DNA of 51,937 bases. It comes from Comamonadaceae bacterium (GTDB lineage Bacteria; Pseudomonadota; Gammaproteobacteria; Burkholderiales; Burkholderiaceae_C). The translations under genes were made by a program, and so were the position numbers. The DNA lies in contig CANFJQ010000002.1 of the NCBI GenBank assembly GCA_947447615.1, positions 1-51,937 on the forward strand, read 5' to 3'. The notes under the pieces are model-generated. The model was given only the letters and a program-made list of their open reading frames with translations, searched no databases and was not told the DNA's origin. Positions 8,015-18,609 of the stretch are shown in pieces (positions within the stretch are counted from its first letter, which is position 1; every line of letters starts with the position of its first letter).

Positions 8015-9466
8015 ATGAACGCTGTATTGAAACCCATCAAAAACCAAGACTATGAAATTGCCGACCTGAGCCTCGCCGCTTGGGGTCGCAAAGAACTCAA
8101 CATTGCCGAGACCGAAATGCCCGGCCTGATGGCGATTCGCGAAGAATTCGCTAAGGCGCAACCCCTCAAAGGCGCGCGCATCACCGGATCGCTGCATATG
8201 ACGATCCAGACCGCCGTGCTGGTTGAAACCCTGCAAGCCCTGGGCGCGCAAGTGCGCTGGGCTTCTTGCAACATCTTCTCTACCCAAGACCACGCCGCCG
8301 CCGCCTTGGTGGCTGCCGGTACCCCGGTGTTTGCCTACAAAGGCGAGTCCCTGGAGGACTATTGGGATTACACCCACCGTATTTTTGAATTCGGCGGTAA
8401 AAAAGGCTCAGCCGCTGAAGGCCCGAACATGATTTTGGACGACGGCGGCGACGCCACGCTGCTCATGCACCTGGGCGCAAAGGCCGAGAAAGACCTCAAA
8501 GTACTGGCCAAGCCCGGCAGCGAAGAAGAAGTTTGCTTGTTCAAAGCCATCAAAGCCAAGCTCAAAGTCGACCCGACCTGGTACAGCCGCCGCCTGAAAA
8601 ACATCATCGGCGTGACCGAAGAGACCACTACCGGCGTACTTCGCTTGAATGAAATGGCCGCCCGTGGCGATTTGGCTTTCCGTGCCATCAACGTCAATGA
8701 TTCGGTGACCAAGAGCAAGTTCGACAACCTGTACGGCTGCCGCGAGTCCTTGGTCGATGCCATCAAGCGCGCTACCGACGTCATGATCGCCGGCAAAGTG
8801 GCCCTGGTGGCCGGTTACGGCGATGTGGGCAAGGGCTCGGCCCAAGCGCTGCGCGCCCTGTCCGCGCAAGTGTGGGTGACCGAGATCGACCCGATCAACG
8901 CTTTGCAAGCCGCTATGGAAGGCTACAAAGTCGTCACTATGGAATACGCAGCCGACAAGGCCGACATCTTTGTGTCCGCCACCGGCAACAAAAACGTCAT
9001 CACCTACAAGCACATGGCGGCCATGAAAGACCAAGCCATCGTCTGCAATATCGGCCACTTTGACAACGAGATCGATGTCGAATCCCTGTCCAAATGCAAG
9101 TGGGAAGAGATCAAGCCCCAAGTGGACCATGTGATTTTCCCGGCCAAAGGCAAAACGCCTGCCAAGCGCATCATCTTGTTGGCCAAAGGCCGCTTGGTGA
9201 ACCTGGGCTGCGGCACCGGCCACCCCAGCTTTGTGATGTCTTCCAGCTTTGCCAACCAGACGATTGCCCAGATCGAGCTGTTCACCAAGCCCAAGGAATA
9301 CAAAAACGGCAAGGTCTATGTGCTGCCCAAGCACCTAGACGAAAAAGTGGCCCGCCTGCACCTGAAGAAGGTTGGCGCCATGCTGACTGAGCTGACCCAA
9401 GAGCAGGCCGATTACATCGGCGTGAGCAAGGCCGGCCCCTACAAAGCGGACACCTACCGGTATTGA
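8015..9466 (+). CDS. ahcY: Adenosylhomocysteinase (SAH hydrolase)
   Basis: Hydrolyses S-adenosylhomocysteine to adenosine and homocysteine with bound NAD, removing the by-product inhibitor of methyltransferases. 483 residues, the normal length for the proteobacterial form with its extra insertion. Visible motifs: [11 protein letters not shown] and [15 protein letters not shown] in the substrate domain, [13 protein letters not shown] with the catalytic lysine, the NAD-binding [16 protein letters not shown], and the C-terminal KADTYRY tail that reaches into the partner subunit. The ATG at 8015 follows TTGGAG; upstream in-frame codons lie within the riboswitch. tlyA and metF follow closely. A high bacteriochlorophyll methylation load (BchM) makes this operon relevant to the phototrophic lifestyle, which is an inference. 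Confidence 0.98.
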   Translation: MNAVLKPIKNQDYEIADLSLAAWGRKELNIAETEMPGLMAIREEFAKAQPLKGARITGSLHMTIQTAVLVETLQALGAQVRWASCNIFSTQDHAAAALVAAGTPVFAYKGESLEDYWDYTHRIFEFGGKKGSAAEGPNMILDDGGDATLLMHLGAKAEKDLKVLAKPGSEEEVCLFKAIKAKLKVDPTWYSRRLKNIIGVTEETTTGVLRLNEMAARGDLAFRAINVNDSVTKSKFDNLYGCRESLVDAIKRATDVMIAGKVALVAGYGDVGKGSAQALRALSAQVWVTEIDPINALQAAMEGYKVVTMEYAADKADIFVSATGNKNVITYKHMAAMKDQAIVCNIGHFDNEIDVESLSKCKWEEIKPQVDHVIFPAKGKTPAKRIILLAKGRLVNLGCGTGHPSFVMSSSFANQTIAQIELFTKPKEYKNGKVYVLPKHLDEKVARLHLKKVGAMLTELTQEQADYIGVSKAGPYKADTYRY

Positions 9467-9477
9467 TGCGCCACTGA

Positions 9478-10326
9478 ATGCGCATTGACCAATTGCTGGT
9501 GCACCGCCAGCATGCCAGCACCCGTTCGCAGGCGCAGCGCCTGATTGCCGATGGGGTGTTGTGGCAGCAAGGGGACGCGTGGAAACGCATCCTCAAAAAC
9601 GGCGACGAAGTCCCCGAGGACGCGCCGCTTAAGCTGCTCAATGCCCAAGAGGCGCGCTATGTGTCGCGCGGTGGTCTCAAGCTCGAGGCCGCCTTGGCGC
9701 ATGTGCAATTGGACGTCAGTGGCATGGCATGCCTGGATGTGGGCCAGTCCACCGGAGGCTTTACCGACTGCTTGTTGCAGCGCGGTGCAGCATCCGTGGT
9801 GGGTGTGGACGTCGGTAGCGCGCAGTTGCATCCGCAATTGCGCACCGACCCGCGCGTGCTATGTGTGGAAAAAGTCAATGCGCGCGCTTTGACAGCCGAC
9901 GATTTGCTGCAAGCCTACGAAGACAGCATTGGCGAGCAAGGGGTGTTTGATAGTGGCGAGGAGCCTGACGAAGACGAAGCAGCGGTGCCCAGTTTTTCAC
10001 CGGCTTTTGACCTGATCGTTGCGGACTTGTCCTTTATCTCGCAAACCTTGGTTTTGCCTGCGGTGGTCGCCCTGCTCAAGCCGGGCGGCAGCTTGCTCAC
10101 CCTGGTCAAGCCGCAGTTTGAACTGCAGCCCGGTCAGGTGGGCAAAGGCGGCATCGTCAAAGACGCATCTCTGTATCTATTTGTTGAGCAGCGCTTGCGT
10201 GATGCATGCGCCGCCCTTGGCCTGGAGGTCACTGCGTGGTTCGATTCCCCCATTGCCGGCGGGGATGGCAACCGCGAGTTTTTTATCTGCGCCCGGCATC
10301 CGGGCCTTGACCCTTCTTCCAAATGA
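9478..10326 (+). CDS. tlyA: TlyA-family rRNA methyltransferase (S4 plus FtsJ-like domains)
   Basis: 282 residues. An N-terminal S4 RNA-binding domain (MRIDQLLVHRQHASTRSQA ... VSRGGLKLEAAL) is followed by an FtsJ-type SAM methyltransferase core (CLDVGQSTGGFTDCLL, VVGVDVGSAQ, FDLIVADLSFIS, LVKPQFE). TlyA enzymes of actinobacteria 2'-O-methylate rRNA cytidines; in proteobacteria the target is not well established, and hemolysin annotations are historical. It starts 11 bases after ahcY and ends 7 bases before metF, so the three genes form one methyl-cycle operon behind the SAH riboswitch. An acidic insert (DSGEEPDEDEAAV) precedes the catalytic motif, longer than usual. Confidence 0.9.
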   Translation: MRIDQLLVHRQHASTRSQAQRLIADGVLWQQGDAWKRILKNGDEVPEDAPLKLLNAQEARYVSRGGLKLEAALAHVQLDVSGMACLDVGQSTGGFTDCLLQRGAASVVGVDVGSAQLHPQLRTDPRVLCVEKVNARALTADDLLQAYEDSIGEQGVFDSGEEPDEDEAAVPSFSPAFDLIVADLSFISQTLVLPAVVALLKPGGSLLTLVKPQFELQPGQVGKGGIVKDASLYLFVEQRLRDACAALGLEVTAWFDSPIAGGDGNREFFICARHPGLDPSSK

Positions 10327-10333
10327 GAACGCC

Positions 10334-11191
10334 ATGTTTTCTACCCCTCGGGTTCCAGTCAGTCTGGAATTCTTTCCTCCCAAGACCGTGGAAGGCGCTG
10401 ACAAACTGCGCTTAGTGCGCCAGCAACTTTCTGTTTTACATGCCCGTTTTTGCTCCGTGACCTACGGGGCCGGAGGCTCCACCCAAGAGGGCAGCCTGCG
10501 CACCGTGGCCGAGCTGGCGAGTGAAGGCGAATGCGCTGCGGCGCACTTCACCTGTATCCATGCGACGCAAGACTCGGTGCGCGCCCATTTGCACACCTTG
10601 CAGTCCATGGGCGTGCGCCATTTGGTGGCATTGCGCGGCGACTTGCCCGAGGACTATGTGCCGGGCGCATTTCCGTATGCCAGCGATTTGGTCGCCTTTG
10701 TGCGCCGGGAAACCGGCAAGGACTTTCATATCGAAGTGGCTTGCTATCCCGAAACGCATCCGCAGGCCGCGTCCCCGCAAGACGATGTGCGCGCCTTTGC
10801 CGCGAAAGTGCACGCTGGAGCGGACTCGGCCATCACCCAGTATTTTTACAACGCCGATGCGTACTTTCGCTTTGTCGAAGAGACGGCGGCCCTTGGGCTG
10901 GATATCGACGTGGTGCCGGGCATTTTGCCGATTGCCAACACCGGCCAGTTGCTGCGCTTTTCAGCGGCCTGCGGCGCAGAGATCCCTCGCTGGATACGCC
11001 AGCGCCTGGAAAGCTTTGGCCAGGACATGGCATCGGTACAAGCGTTTGGGCTGGAAGTGGTGACGCGCTTGTGCGAGCGTTTGCTCGCCGGCGGCGCGCC
11101 GGGCTTGCATTTCTACACGCTCAACCAGAGCGCGCCAACGCTGGCGATTTGCAATGAACTGGGGATGCTCCAGGGCGCACCGCAGCGCTAA
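10334..11191 (+). CDS. metF: 5,10-methylenetetrahydrofolate reductase
   Basis: Flavoenzyme that makes 5-methyltetrahydrofolate for methionine synthesis. 285 residues with the opening VSLEFFPPKTVEGADKL (catalytic glutamate in EFFPP), SVTYGAGGS, LVALRGDLP, HIEVACYPETHP and DSAITQYFYNADAYF, and the C-terminal GLHFYTLNQS. The ATG at 10334 gives the standard N-terminus; the longer reading frame upstream overlaps tlyA in another frame and is not coding. It completes the ahcY-tlyA-metF operon and ends 16 bases from the end of the convergent glgP, with no evident terminator between them. Confidence 0.96.
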   Translation: MFSTPRVPVSLEFFPPKTVEGADKLRLVRQQLSVLHARFCSVTYGAGGSTQEGSLRTVAELASEGECAAAHFTCIHATQDSVRAHLHTLQSMGVRHLVALRGDLPEDYVPGAFPYASDLVAFVRRETGKDFHIEVACYPETHPQAASPQDDVRAFAAKVHAGADSAITQYFYNADAYFRFVEETAALGLDIDVVPGILPIANTGQLLRFSAACGAEIPRWIRQRLESFGQDMASVQAFGLEVVTRLCERLLAGGAPGLHFYTLNQSAPTLAICNELGMLQGAPQR

Positions 11192-11207
11192 GTGCGCGCA
11201 TGTAAGC

Positions 11208-13676
11208 TCACACTGTCACCGGTTTGGTTTTCCAGATCTCGCGGGCGTACTGTTCAATCGTGCGGTCCGCTGAAAACGGGCCCATGGCGGCGATGTTGTG
11301 CAGAGTCTTGAGCGCCCAGGCATCGGGCTTGCGGTAGGCGGCGTCGGCAGCGTCTTGGGCGGCGGCGTAGCTGGGGTAATCGGCCAGCAAAAGGTAGTGG
11401 TCGCCCCAGTTCACCAGCGCGTCATAAATATTTTGGTAGCGCTGGGGTTCGGCGGGGCTGAAGGCCCCGTCGCGGATGGCCAGCAGCACCTCTTCTAGCT
11501 CCGGGCAGGCATCCAAAGCCTGGCGCGGCTGGTATCCCGCAGCGCGGGTGGTAGCGACCTCGGGCGTGGTCAAGCCAAAGATAAAAATATTGTCTTCACC
11601 CACGCCATCAAGAATTTCCACATTCGCACCGTCCAGCGTTCCGATGGTCAGTGCGCCGTTGAGCGCGAGCTTCATATTGCCGGTGCCCGATGCCTCTGTA
11701 CCGGCGGTAGAAATCTGCTCGGACAAGTCGGCCGCCGGGATGATGCGCTCGGCTAGGCTGACGCTGTAATTGGGAATGAAGACGATCTTGAGTTTGTCAC
11801 CTACGCGCGGGTCATTGTTAACTGTGGTGGCCAGGTCGTTGATGAGTTGAATGATGAGCTTGGCCATGCGGTAAGCCGAGGCCGCTTTACCGGCAAACAC
11901 GATGACACGCGGCAGCACATTGGCCTCTGGATCGCGCAGGATGCGCTGGTAGCGCGCAATCACATGCAGCACATTGAGCAACTGGCGCTTGTATTCATGG
12001 ATGCGCTTGACCTGCACATCAAACATGGCGTCCACCGGCAGCGTAAGCCCCATGTTCGTCTGCACCCAATCTGCCAGCCGCTGCTTGTTGGCGCGTTTGG
12101 CATCTTGCAGCGCTTTGATCAGCGCTGGCTGGTTGGCCAGCGGCGCCAAAGCCCCGAGCTGGGTGAGGTCGCGCCGCCAGCCGGTGCCGATGTATTTGTC
12201 AAGCACCGCCGCCAGGGCGGGATTGGCCTGCGCCAGCCAACGGCGCGGTGTGATGCCATTGGTTTTATTGTTAAAGCGCGCCGGCCACACCTGCGCAAAA
12301 TCGGCAAATATCGATTGCTGCATCAGCCCCGAATGCAGGGCCGAAACCCCGTTGATCGAGTGGCTGGCCACGACCGCCAGATAGGCCATGCGCACCCTGC
12401 GCTCGCCTTGCTCGTCCACCAAAGAGACGCGCTGCAACAATTCAGGCCCAGCCCCCTGCGCAGTCAGATCTTCCAGAAAGCGCGCGTTGATATCAAAAAT
12501 GATTTGCAAATGGCGCGGCAGGATGCGCCCAAACATGTCCACCGGCCAGGTCTCCAGGGCCTCGTGCATGAGCGTGTGGTTGGTGTACGAGAAAACCCCT
12601 TGGCATAGCGTCCAAGCTTGGTCCCACGGCAGCGCATGTTCATCGAGCAGCAAGCGCATGAGCTCGGGAATAGCCAGCACCGGGTGGGTGTCGTTGAGGT
12701 GAATACTGACCTTGGCGGGCAGTTGATTGAAATCGGTATGGGTCTGGAGGTAGCGGCGTAGCAAGTCCTGCACGCTGGCGCTGACAAAGAAATATTCCTG
12801 GTGCAAACGCAATTCCCGGCCAGCTGGCGTGGAGTCGTCCGGGTAGAGCACGCGGCTGACGTTTTCGGAGTGGTTTTTGCTCTCTACTGCAGCGAAATAA
12901 TTTCCCCGGTTGAAAGCGCCGAGGTCGATTTCGTGGGTAGCTTTTGCCGACCACAAACGCAGCGTGTTGGTGGCCTGCGTGTCGTAGCCGGGGATGATGG
13001 TGTCGTAGGCCATGGCTTGCACTTCATGCGCGCTCACCCATTGGCACTTGCCATTTTCTTCCAGCACCTGGCCACCGAACTGCACCCGGTACACCACCTC
13101 GGGCCGGGCGAATTCCCAGGGGTTACCCTGGGTCAGCCAATAGTCGGGCACTTCCACCTGGCGACCGTCCACAATGGTCTGGCGGAACATGCCGTAGTCG
13201 TAGCGAATGCCGTAGCCATAACCGGCGATATTGAGGGTGGCCATCGCATCCAGAAAGCAGGCTGCTAAACGACCCAATCCGCCATTGCCCAAGGCCGCAT
13301 CGGGCTCAAGCTCACTGATCGCGGCCATATCCACGCCAAAATCGAGCAAGGCCTGCTGCATACGCGCGCGCAAACCCAGCGCCAACAGTGCGTTACCAAA
13401 GGTGCGCCCCACCAAAAATTCCATGGACAGGTAGTACACCCGCTTGGAATCCTGGGCGTACTGGGCCCGGGTGGTTTTCATCCAGCGTTCGATCAACTGG
13501 TCACGCACCGCATAGGCTGCAGCATTCAGCCAATCCTGCGCGCTCGCCGCCTGCGGGTCTTTGCCCACGCTGAACATCAGTTTGTTGGCAATCGCACGTT
13601 TGAGCGACTCCAGATCCCGCTTGGGGCTGTCGAAGGGAAAAGTGGCTTGGGGGGAGGTCAAATCAGAAATATTCAT
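11208..13676 (-). CDS. glgP: Glycogen/starch/alpha-glucan phosphorylase
   Basis: Releases glucose-1-phosphate from the non-reducing ends of glycogen using phosphate and PLP. 822 residues from ATG 13676 ([13 protein letters not shown]). Hallmarks: [53 protein letters not shown], and the PLP lysine in [17 protein letters not shown]. It is the last gene of the glycogen operon, 19 bases after glgA, so synthesis and breakdown are co-transcribed. An apparent upstream extension to 13889 runs into glgA and is discarded. Full length and intact. Confidence 0.97.
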   Translation of the reverse strand: MNISDLTSPQATFPFDSPKRDLESLKRAIANKLMFSVGKDPQAASAQDWLNAAAYAVRDQLIERWMKTTRAQYAQDSKRVYYLSMEFLVGRTFGNALLALGLRARMQQALLDFGVDMAAISELEPDAALGNGGLGRLAACFLDAMATLNIAGYGYGIRYDYGMFRQTIVDGRQVEVPDYWLTQGNPWEFARPEVVYRVQFGGQVLEENGKCQWVSAHEVQAMAYDTIIPGYDTQATNTLRLWSAKATHEIDLGAFNRGNYFAAVESKNHSENVSRVLYPDDSTPAGRELRLHQEYFFVSASVQDLLRRYLQTHTDFNQLPAKVSIHLNDTHPVLAIPELMRLLLDEHALPWDQAWTLCQGVFSYTNHTLMHEALETWPVDMFGRILPRHLQIIFDINARFLEDLTAQGAGPELLQRVSLVDEQGERRVRMAYLAVVASHSINGVSALHSGLMQQSIFADFAQVWPARFNNKTNGITPRRWLAQANPALAAVLDKYIGTGWRRDLTQLGALAPLANQPALIKALQDAKRANKQRLADWVQTNMGLTLPVDAMFDVQVKRIHEYKRQLLNVLHVIARYQRILRDPEANVLPRVIVFAGKAASAYRMAKLIIQLINDLATTVNNDPRVGDKLKIVFIPNYSVSLAERIIPAADLSEQISTAGTEASGTGNMKLALNGALTIGTLDGANVEILDGVGEDNIFIFGLTTPEVATTRAAGYQPRQALDACPELEEVLLAIRDGAFSPAEPQRYQNIYDALVNWGDHYLLLADYPSYAAAQDAADAAYRKPDAWALKTLHNIAAMGPFSADRTIEQYAREIWKTKPVTV

Positions 13677-13695
13677 GGGCAATAGGCGCTTGAAA

Positions 13696-15162
13696 TTAGG
13701 GCGTTGAAATAAGTGATGCGTACAGATCGCGGTATTGCCGAGCGCTGTCCTGCCAGCTCGATGCAATTCGCATGCCGTTGTGGCGGACGCGGTTCCAGTC
13801 CGCCCGCCGACGGTACAGCGCAAAGGCGCGGCGCAGGGCGCTGCGGTAGGGTGTGCTGTCAAAAGCGTCAAATACAAAACCGGTGGCACTGCTGTCGTCC
13901 AGGGTTTCTAGGTCGGTATCTGTCACGGTATCGGCCAGACCGCCGACGCGGCGCACCAGCGGCAGGCTGCCGTATTTCATGCCATAGAGCTGGGTCAGCC
14001 CGCAGGGCTCAAAGCGCGAGGGCACCAGCGTCACGTCACTGCCGCCAAAAATGCGGTGCGCCAGCGCTTCGTCATAGTCCAGCCGTACCGCCACGCGTCC
14101 GGGGTAGGCATGCGCTTGCCCAGCCAGCGCATGCTCGAGCGCGGCGTCACCGCTGCCCAGCACCAGCAACTGGCCACCGCCGCCGACAATTTCCTCGATC
14201 CCGCCCAGCACCAGCGGCAGGCCTTTTTGCTCGGTCAGGCGGCCCACCAGAGTGAACAAGGGCGCATCGGGCAGCGCTTCCAAATCGGTCTCGGCTTGCA
14301 AGTGCGCTTTATTGAGGGCTTTGCCGGTTAGTTTGCGCATATCAAAGGGGTGAGGCAACAAGGCATCGTGCTTGGGATCCCACACGCTGCCGTCCACACC
14401 GTTCAAGATGCCGCTGAGCTGCGCCGCCCGGCTACGCAGCAATCCGTCTAAGCCAAAGCCCTGCTCTGCGGTCTGGATTTCGCGGGCATAAGTAGGGCTT
14501 ACGGTGCTGATGTGGTTTGCGTATACCAGGCCCGCTTTCATAAAAGAAACCTGCCCATAAAACTCAAGACCACCAACACTAAACGCACTGGCGGGCAAGC
14601 CCAGTTCGGGAAAACAGCCCGCGTCAAAGCAGCCCTGGTAGGCCAGGTTGTGAATGGTGAACAGAGAAGGAACCCGGTGCGGGCTGTCCCACAAGGCCAT
14701 GCAAGCAGGCGCCAGACCGGCATGCCAGTCATGGCAGTGCACCAATTGGGGACTCCATGCGCTGTCCAAACCGTAAGCCAGGTGCGCCGCGCCCCATCCC
14801 AGTGCAGCAAAACGCCGGTGGTTGTCGGTGTAGGGGTGATGCTGCGCGTCATGGTAGGGGTTGCCAGGCCGGTCATACAGGCCCGGCGCTAGCAGCACAT
14901 ACGCCTTGAGCGCCTGCCCCGCAGCACCCAGTCCGGGTAAGTGCCCCAAAACTACCTCGATGCGCTCGCCCCAGGGGGTGGTGAAATTGCCGATGGTCTG
15001 CGCTGCATGCAGGCCAGCCACTACCGCAGGGAAGCCCGGTAACAAGGGCCGCACATCGCAAGCTTGTGCGCCCAGTGCTGCGGGCAGAGCGCCTGCCACA
15101 TCGGCCAAGCCGCCGGTTTTGAGCAAGGGAAAAAGTTCGGAGCTAACTTGAAGAATACGCAT
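13696..15162 (-). CDS. glgA: Glycogen synthase (ADP-glucose-dependent, GT5)
   Basis: Extends alpha-1,4-glucan chains from ADP-glucose. 488 residues from ATG 15162 ([15 protein letters not shown]); a GTG two codons earlier (15168) is an alternative. The ADP-glucose loop is [13 protein letters not shown], with [12 protein letters not shown] and, near the C-terminus, the GT-B motif [18 protein letters not shown]. Lies between glgC (23 bases upstream) and glgP (19 bases downstream). Confidence 0.96.
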   Translation of the reverse strand: MRILQVSSELFPLLKTGGLADVAGALPAALGAQACDVRPLLPGFPAVVAGLHAAQTIGNFTTPWGERIEVVLGHLPGLGAAGQALKAYVLLAPGLYDRPGNPYHDAQHHPYTDNHRRFAALGWGAAHLAYGLDSAWSPQLVHCHDWHAGLAPACMALWDSPHRVPSLFTIHNLAYQGCFDAGCFPELGLPASAFSVGGLEFYGQVSFMKAGLVYANHISTVSPTYAREIQTAEQGFGLDGLLRSRAAQLSGILNGVDGSVWDPKHDALLPHPFDMRKLTGKALNKAHLQAETDLEALPDAPLFTLVGRLTEQKGLPLVLGGIEEIVGGGGQLLVLGSGDAALEHALAGQAHAYPGRVAVRLDYDEALAHRIFGGSDVTLVPSRFEPCGLTQLYGMKYGSLPLVRRVGGLADTVTDTDLETLDDSSATGFVFDAFDSTPYRSALRRAFALYRRRADWNRVRHNGMRIASSWQDSARQYRDLYASLISTP

Positions 15163-15185
15163 GCACACAAGCCGGGGCGGGACGC

Positions 15186-16475
15186 TTAGGGGGAAGTTAA
15201 TCCGTCGAGCATAGCTTGGGTTATCAATACCACGCCATTCTCGGTGCGCTCAAAACGCGCAGCGTCCAGCGCGGCGTCTTCGCCGACGACCAGGCCCTCG
15301 GGCAGTTCGCAGCCCCGGTCCACCACAATTTTGCGCAAACGGCAGCCCCGGCCTACTGTGACGTCGGGCAAAAAAACCGCTTGGTCAATCACGCAAAAAG
15401 AATGCACCCGCACGCCAGAAAACAAGACGGAATTACTCACTATCGAGCCCGAAACAATGCAACCGCCTGAGACCATGGTGTTGATCGCCTGCCCATGCTT
15501 GCCTTGGGCATCCTGCACAAACTTAGCCGGGGGGAGCTGGCGCTGGCTGGTCCAGATCGGCCAATTGGTGTCATAAATATCCAGCGCTGGCGTCACCGAT
15601 GCGAGGTCAAGATTGGCCTCCCAAAACGCGTCTATCGTGCCCACGTCACGCCAATAGGGTTCAGACTCCTGCGTGGACGACACACAGGACATGGAGAAGG
15701 GATGGGCAATTGCACGCCCTTCCTGTACCACGCGCGGAATCACATCTTTGCCAAAGTCGTGGCTGGACGATGCGTTGGCCAGGTCTTCTTCGAGCACGCG
15801 GTAGAGGTACGCTGCATTAAAGATGTAAATACCCATGCTGGCCAGCGCCACATCCGGTTTACCCGGCATGGGCTGGGGCTGTTCGGGCTTTTCATCAAAG
15901 CGGACGATGTTGCGTGCCGCTTCTATGGCCATGACCCCGAATGCACTGGCCTCTTGCAGCGGCACTTCGATACAGCCCACCGTGCAATCCATGCCACTTT
16001 CCACATGGTCTTTGAGCATCAGCGAGTAATCCATTTTGTACACATGGTCACCGGCCAGGATGACCACGTAATCCGGGTTGCTGCTTTGGATGATGTCCAG
16101 ATTTTGGTAAATCGCATCGGCGGTACCGCGGTACCAGTGTTCGTCATTGAGCCGTTGTTGGGCTGGCAACAGGTCCACCATCTCGTTGAGCTCGGCGCGC
16201 AAAAAACTCCAGCCACGCTGAATATGGCGCAATAGCGAATGCGATTTGTATTGGGTGATGACGCCAATACGCCGGATGCCGGAGTTGACACAGTTGGACA
16301 GTGCGAAGTCAACAATGCGGAACTTTCCACCGAAATACACCGCCGGCTTGGCGCGCTTATCGGTCAGCTGCTTCAAGCGGGAACCACGTCCACCGGCCAG
16401 CACCAGAGCGATGGTGCGGCGCACCAGCATATGGGGCTGCATGGAGGGCTTGTGCGGGGCATCTTTAGTGGACAT
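15186..16475 (-). CDS. glgC: Glucose-1-phosphate adenylyltransferase
   Basis: Makes ADP-glucose, the committed step of glycogen synthesis, and is usually under allosteric control by glycolytic metabolites. 429 residues. Nucleotidyltransferase domain with [20 protein letters not shown], the [15 protein letters not shown] block, [12 protein letters not shown] and FVILAGDH-like [15 protein letters not shown]-terminal left-handed beta-helix. TAGGAG lies just upstream of the ATG at 16475. Ten bases separate it from glgX. Confidence 0.97.
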   Translation of the reverse strand: MSTKDAPHKPSMQPHMLVRRTIALVLAGGRGSRLKQLTDKRAKPAVYFGGKFRIVDFALSNCVNSGIRRIGVITQYKSHSLLRHIQRGWSFLRAELNEMVDLLPAQQRLNDEHWYRGTADAIYQNLDIIQSSNPDYVVILAGDHVYKMDYSLMLKDHVESGMDCTVGCIEVPLQEASAFGVMAIEAARNIVRFDEKPEQPQPMPGKPDVALASMGIYIFNAAYLYRVLEEDLANASSSHDFGKDVIPRVVQEGRAIAHPFSMSCVSSTQESEPYWRDVGTIDAFWEANLDLASVTPALDIYDTNWPIWTSQRQLPPAKFVQDAQGKHGQAINTMVSGGCIVSGSIVSNSVLFSGVRVHSFCVIDQAVFLPDVTVGRGCRLRKIVVDRGCELPEGLVVGEDAALDAARFERTENGVVLITQAMLDGLTSP

Positions 16476-16484
16476 GGGTCGCTC

Positions 16485-18599
16485 CTAAGGTGGTTCTTGT
16501 TGCGTTGATGTCGGTGCTGCGCTGGCAAGCCACAAACTCCCCGGTGGCAGCATTTCAACATGTTCCAAGCGTCTATTAGGGCTGTCCCCGCCAGCCGTGT
16601 CAATCAGAAGAAACCACGCCCCCGGCGGCAGCGTACAGCGCATCGGCTCGGACGCGCCGTTACACAGCAACAGGCAACTGGCATGCAGTGCATCGTTGTG
16701 GTGCGTATCACCTATTGCGGTGGCCCAGTCGAGCTGCACTGCCAGCGTGTGGCGCGCCGGATCGTTCCAATCCTGCGGACGCGGCGAGCTTGCATCGGCC
16801 AAAAACCACCGCGCCACCACGCCCTGGTCTGCACCTTCTGCTTGCCACCAGCCGCTACTGCGCAACACGGCGCGACTTTGGCGCAGCGCTTGTACCGAAG
16901 CGATGAAATCGGCATAGCCCGCATCGGCAGCTTCCCAGTCCAACCAGCTGATGGCGTTGTCCTGGCAGTAGGCGTTGTTATTGCCGCCCTGGCTGTGGCC
17001 GATGCTGTCACCGGCCTGCACCATGGGGGTACCCAGCGACAGCAGGGTGATCGCCAGCAGCACGCGCTGCCATTGGCTGCGTTGGGCGCGAACCTGCGGG
17101 TCTGCGCTATCGCCTTCGACACCGCAGTTGATGCTCAGGTTGTGGCCATGCCCGTCGCGGTTGTCTTCGCCATTGGTCTGGTTGCGCCGTTCGGTGTAGC
17201 GCAGCAGATCGGCTAAAGTAAAACCGTCGTGCGCAGCGACAAAATTTACGCTGCTATGGGCCGCCCGTGTGCGGGGTTCAAAGGTGTCGCTAGAGCCAGC
17301 CAGCCGCATAGCCCACTCGCCCAGGCCCCCATCGCGGTGCAGCCAAAAACTGCGCTGCGTATCGCGAAAGCGGTCGTTCCACTCTAGCCAAGCCGCCGGA
17401 AACTGCCCGAGCTGGTAACCGCCTTCGCCGATGTCCCAGGGCTCGGCCACGAGCGTGCAGCGCGACAAGAGCGGATCGTCCGCCAGGGCCTGCAACAGGG
17501 GCGCGCGGGCCGAAAACGCATAGTCCTCCTCTGCCGTACCGCGCCCCAGCGCCGGGGCTAGGTCAAAGCGAAAACCGTCTATTCCATAGTCCAGCACCCA
17601 GCTGCGCAGGCTTTGTAGCACCATGCGGATGACCAGCGGATGGTCTAGCCGCAAACAGTTGCCACAGCCGGTCCAGTTACGGTAGCGCGCCGGATCTTCC
17701 GAATCCAGGTGGTAGTAGGTCGCATTGTCGATACCGCGCAAGCCCAGGGTCGGGCCCTGCTCGTCGGTCTCGCCGCTGTGGTTGTAGACCACATCGAGCA
17801 GCACTTCCAATCCTGCATCGTGCAAGGCGCTGACCATGGCGCGCAACTCGCTGCGCGGCGTAGTGCCGGGCTGGCCACTCCAATAGCGCGCGGTCGGTGC
17901 GCTCCAGGCAATAGGGCTGTAGCCCCAGTAATTGCGCAGGTTCAGCGTGAGCAAGCGCAGCTCATCGGCGCAAGTAGCCAGGGGCATCAGGCTGACGGTG
18001 GTCACCCCCATTCTTTTGAGATGCGCAATGGCTGCCGGGTGGGCCAGCCCGGCATAGCTGCCGCGCAGTGCCGGGGGAATATCGGGGTGCAGGGCGCTAA
18101 AGCCTTTGACGTGCAATTCGCAAATCAGGCGTTGCGCCGGGTCAAGCACCGGGCCGCGCGCTGCGGGCGCAAAGGGCTCCACCACGATGGCTTTCATGGC
18201 CTGCTGCGCGTTGTCGCGCGTGTCTTGCAGCATGGGCGCGTCCGCGCGGTGGCCTAGGTGAATATCCTGCCCCTCGTAGCTACCCAAGACCGACGCGGCG
18301 CTGGGGTCGAGCAAAAGCTTGTGCGGATTGAAACGCTGGCCCTGCGCCGGTTTCCATGGGCCGTGCACGCGCCAACCGTAAATTAATCCGGCTGTTGCGC
18401 CGGGGAGCAGGGCTTGCCAGACACCGTCAACCGCCGCAGGCATGGGCAGGCGCTGCGTTTCGGTCTGGCCGTTGGCGTCAAACAGGCACAAGTCCACCGC
18501 TTGCGCATGGGGCGCTGCCAAAGCGAATTGCACGCCGCCGTCCACCACGCTTGCGCCCAGCAGCGCTACGCCATTCAGGCGCTGCAAGGCCGCGTTCAT
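16485..18599 (-). CDS. glgX: Glycogen debranching enzyme (GH13, isoamylase type)
   Basis: Cleaves alpha-1,6 branches of phosphorylase-limited glycogen. 704 residues from ATG 18599 (MNAALQRLNGVALLG). N-terminal CBM48-like domain (GVQFALAAPHAQAVDLCLF), then a GH13 barrel with LLDVVYNHSGE, GIDGFRFDLAPAL (nucleophile Asp), LVAEPWDIGEGGYQLG (acid/base Glu) and NFVAAHDGFTLADLL. The GNNNAYCQDN stretch is typical of GlgX. It starts 10 bases after glgB ends. Earlier in-frame codons back to 18743 belong to the glgB region. Confidence 0.95.
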   Translation of the reverse strand: MNAALQRLNGVALLGASVVDGGVQFALAAPHAQAVDLCLFDANGQTETQRLPMPAAVDGVWQALLPGATAGLIYGWRVHGPWKPAQGQRFNPHKLLLDPSAASVLGSYEGQDIHLGHRADAPMLQDTRDNAQQAMKAIVVEPFAPAARGPVLDPAQRLICELHVKGFSALHPDIPPALRGSYAGLAHPAAIAHLKRMGVTTVSLMPLATCADELRLLTLNLRNYWGYSPIAWSAPTARYWSGQPGTTPRSELRAMVSALHDAGLEVLLDVVYNHSGETDEQGPTLGLRGIDNATYYHLDSEDPARYRNWTGCGNCLRLDHPLVIRMVLQSLRSWVLDYGIDGFRFDLAPALGRGTAEEDYAFSARAPLLQALADDPLLSRCTLVAEPWDIGEGGYQLGQFPAAWLEWNDRFRDTQRSFWLHRDGGLGEWAMRLAGSSDTFEPRTRAAHSSVNFVAAHDGFTLADLLRYTERRNQTNGEDNRDGHGHNLSINCGVEGDSADPQVRAQRSQWQRVLLAITLLSLGTPMVQAGDSIGHSQGGNNNAYCQDNAISWLDWEAADAGYADFIASVQALRQSRAVLRSSGWWQAEGADQGVVARWFLADASSPRPQDWNDPARHTLAVQLDWATAIGDTHHNDALHASCLLLCNGASEPMRCTLPPGAWFLLIDTAGGDSPNRRLEHVEMLPPGSLWLASAAPTSTQQEPP

Positions 18600-18609
18600 C
18601 ACACTGCGC

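Noticed and set aside
8408-9334. 308-codon frame antisense to ahcY
   Set aside because: A shadow of the GC-rich, strongly biased ahcY codons; no start signal and no recognisable domain.
9907-10000. Frameshift suspected in the tlyA gene because of an acidic low-complexity stretch
   Set aside because: The frame stays open and the FtsJ motifs resume in the same frame, so it is an insert and not a frameshift.
11847-12608. 253-codon frame antisense to glgP
   Set aside because: Shadow of a highly conserved gene; sequence is not family-like.
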